This document shows positions 13,552 through 14,341 of a DNA stretch of 14,341 nucleotides, one piece after another (position 1 is the stretch's first letter; each line of letters starts with the position of its first letter). The stretch lies in contig JAFGWD010000254.1 of assembly GCA_016937315.1 (NCBI GenBank), positions 1 to 14,341 on the forward strand. Reading direction: 5' to 3'. Origin of the DNA: Rhodospirillaceae bacterium. GTDB taxonomy: Bacteria; Pseudomonadota; Alphaproteobacteria; Rhodospirillales; Rhodospirillaceae. The notes beneath the pieces are model-generated. The model ran no database searches. It was given only the letters and a program-made list of their open reading frames with translations, and had not been told where the DNA came from. The translations under genes and the position numbers were made by a program.

Positions 13552-14341
13552 GTGAAAGCCCTCAAAAAGCTTTGTATTTCGGGAAAAGATGTGTGGCCCT
13601 TGGTCGAGGGCGGCAAAGGTATTGGCGTGTCGACGGGGGCCAGCGCGGGGGCATGGGCCGCTGCAGGCGGTGTTGGTACGTTCTCCGGGGTGAATGCGGA
13701 TTTTTATGACGAAACCGGTCGTCTGATCCCCATGATTTATTCCGGAAAGACGCGCGGTGAACGTCACCAAGAACTGATCGCCTTTGGCATTCAGGGTGGT
13801 GTCGCGCAGGCGCGTCTGGCCCATGATGTTTCTGGCGGCGAAGGCCGCATCCACATGAACGTAATGTGGGAAATGGGCGGTTGCGAACCGATTCTTGAAG
13901 GCATCCTGTCGCAGGCCAAGGGATTGATCCATGGTGTCACCTGTGGTGCCGGGATGCCCTATCGTCTGGCGGAAATTGCCGCGAAGCATGGTGTGCACTA
14001 CTACCCCATTGTCTCTTCGGCGCGTGCTTTTCGTGCGCTGTGGAAGCGTTCTTATCACAAGAGCAAAGAGTGGCTGGGCGGTGTCGTTTACGAAGACCCC
14101 TGGCTGGCCGGTGGACACAATGGCTTGTCCAACACCGAGAGCCCGACCCATCCCGAAGCCCCCTATCCGCGTGTTGTGGATTTGCGTCGTGAAATGAATG
14201 CGGTTGGTCTTAATGATGTGCCGGTGGTGATGGCTGGTGGTGTTTGGTCGTTGTCCGATTGGGAAGATTGGATCGACAATGCGGATATCGGCCGCGTTGC
14301 CTTCCAATTGGGGACGCGCCCGCTGTTGACCAAGGAAAGCC
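13552..14341 (+). CDS. Nitronate monooxygenase / NAD(P)H-dependent flavin oxidoreductase, 3'-truncated
   Basis: The frame is open from GTG 13552 to the window end (263 codons, no stop), so the gene continues outside. It begins (M)KALKKLCISGKDVWPLVEGG, as in the alphaproteobacterial proteins annotated nitronate monooxygenase or YrpB-like flavin oxidoreductase. Other conserved blocks: GIGVSTGASAGAWAAAGG (23-40), GTFSGVNADFYD (42-53), HMNVMWEMGGCEP (101-113), LIHGVTCGAGMPY (125-137), AGGHNGLSN (186-194), and the FMN-phosphate-binding region VPVVMAGGVW (223-232) followed by FQLGTRPLLTKES (251-263). The fold is an FMN-binding TIM barrel. Class members oxidise nitronates such as propionate 3-nitronate, but this long subgroup (about 470 residues by recollection) is poorly characterised, so the substrate is uncertain. 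GGAG (13539-13542) is 9 bases upstream; in-frame GTGs at 13531 and 13537 are alternatives. Confidence 0.88.
   Translation, partial: MKALKKLCISGKDVWPLVEGGKGIGVSTGASAGAWAAAGGVGTFSGVNADFYDETGRLIPMIYSGKTRGERHQELIAFGIQGGVAQARLAHDVSGGEGRIHMNVMWEMGGCEPILEGILSQAKGLIHGVTCGAGMPYRLAEIAAKHGVHYYPIVSSARAFRALWKRSYHKSKEWLGGVVYEDPWLAGGHNGLSNTESPTHPEAPYPRVVDLRREMNAVGLNDVPVVMAGGVWSLSDWEDWIDNADIGRVAFQLGTRPLLTKES

Noticed and set aside
1..14341. Mobile element, CRISPR array, tRNA or toxin-antitoxin pair
   Set aside because: No terminal repeats with a transposase, no regularly spaced repeats, no tRNA cloverleaf and no paired small genes were seen; the tRNA sometimes found ahead of rimP is absent here.

Overview
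The window is a stretch of alphaproteobacterial core chromosome, most like Rhodospirillales and relatives. The lineage call rests on gene order (lnt, an XRE-type regulator, metK, trmB, then rimP-nusA-ylxR-infB-rbfA-truB-rpsO-pnp), on protein features such as a NusA with a C-terminal helical extension and a YlxR domain joined to an L7Ae-like domain, and on moderately high GC judged by eye. All recognised genes lie on the + strand. I see no insertion sequence, phage gene, CRISPR array, tRNA or rRNA.

Layout. Bases 2-937 are the C-terminal part of apolipoprotein N-acyltransferase (lnt). A strong sigma70-type promoter with an overlapping inverted repeat then drives a 168-residue helix-turn-helix regulator of the PhrR/PraR type (1079-1585). 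A 225-base leader with several hairpins precedes metK (GTG start at 1811), followed 10 bases later by trmB. After trmB a 203-base gap carries a textbook intrinsic terminator only 47 bases upstream of rimP, so it may be an attenuator for the next operon.

From 3908 to 10992 is the transcription/translation operon: rimP (30S maturation), nusA (transcription elongation and termination), ylxR-L7Ae (RNA binding), infB (IF2), rbfA (30S maturation), truB (tRNA pseudouridine 55) and rpsO (ribosomal protein S15). It is compact, with overlaps of 17, 11 and 38 bases at nusA/ylxR, rbfA/truB and truB/rpsO. The main break is a 216-base infB-rbfA gap holding a dispersed-repeat-like palindrome pair. pnp (polynucleotide phosphorylase) follows rpsO after a terminator-like hairpin.

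After pnp a 241-base gap with a 12-bp UUCG-loop hairpin leads to a GTG-started gene that runs off the window end: a nitronate monooxygenase / NAD(P)H-dependent flavin oxidoreductase (13552-14341, partial). It is the only gene outside methylation, lipoprotein or gene-expression functions.

I did not find a new multi-gene system. The points worth a second look are regulatory: the metK leader, the terminator before rimP, the operator-like repeat at the regulator's promoter, the intergenic palindromes, and the nested GTG start of rpsO.
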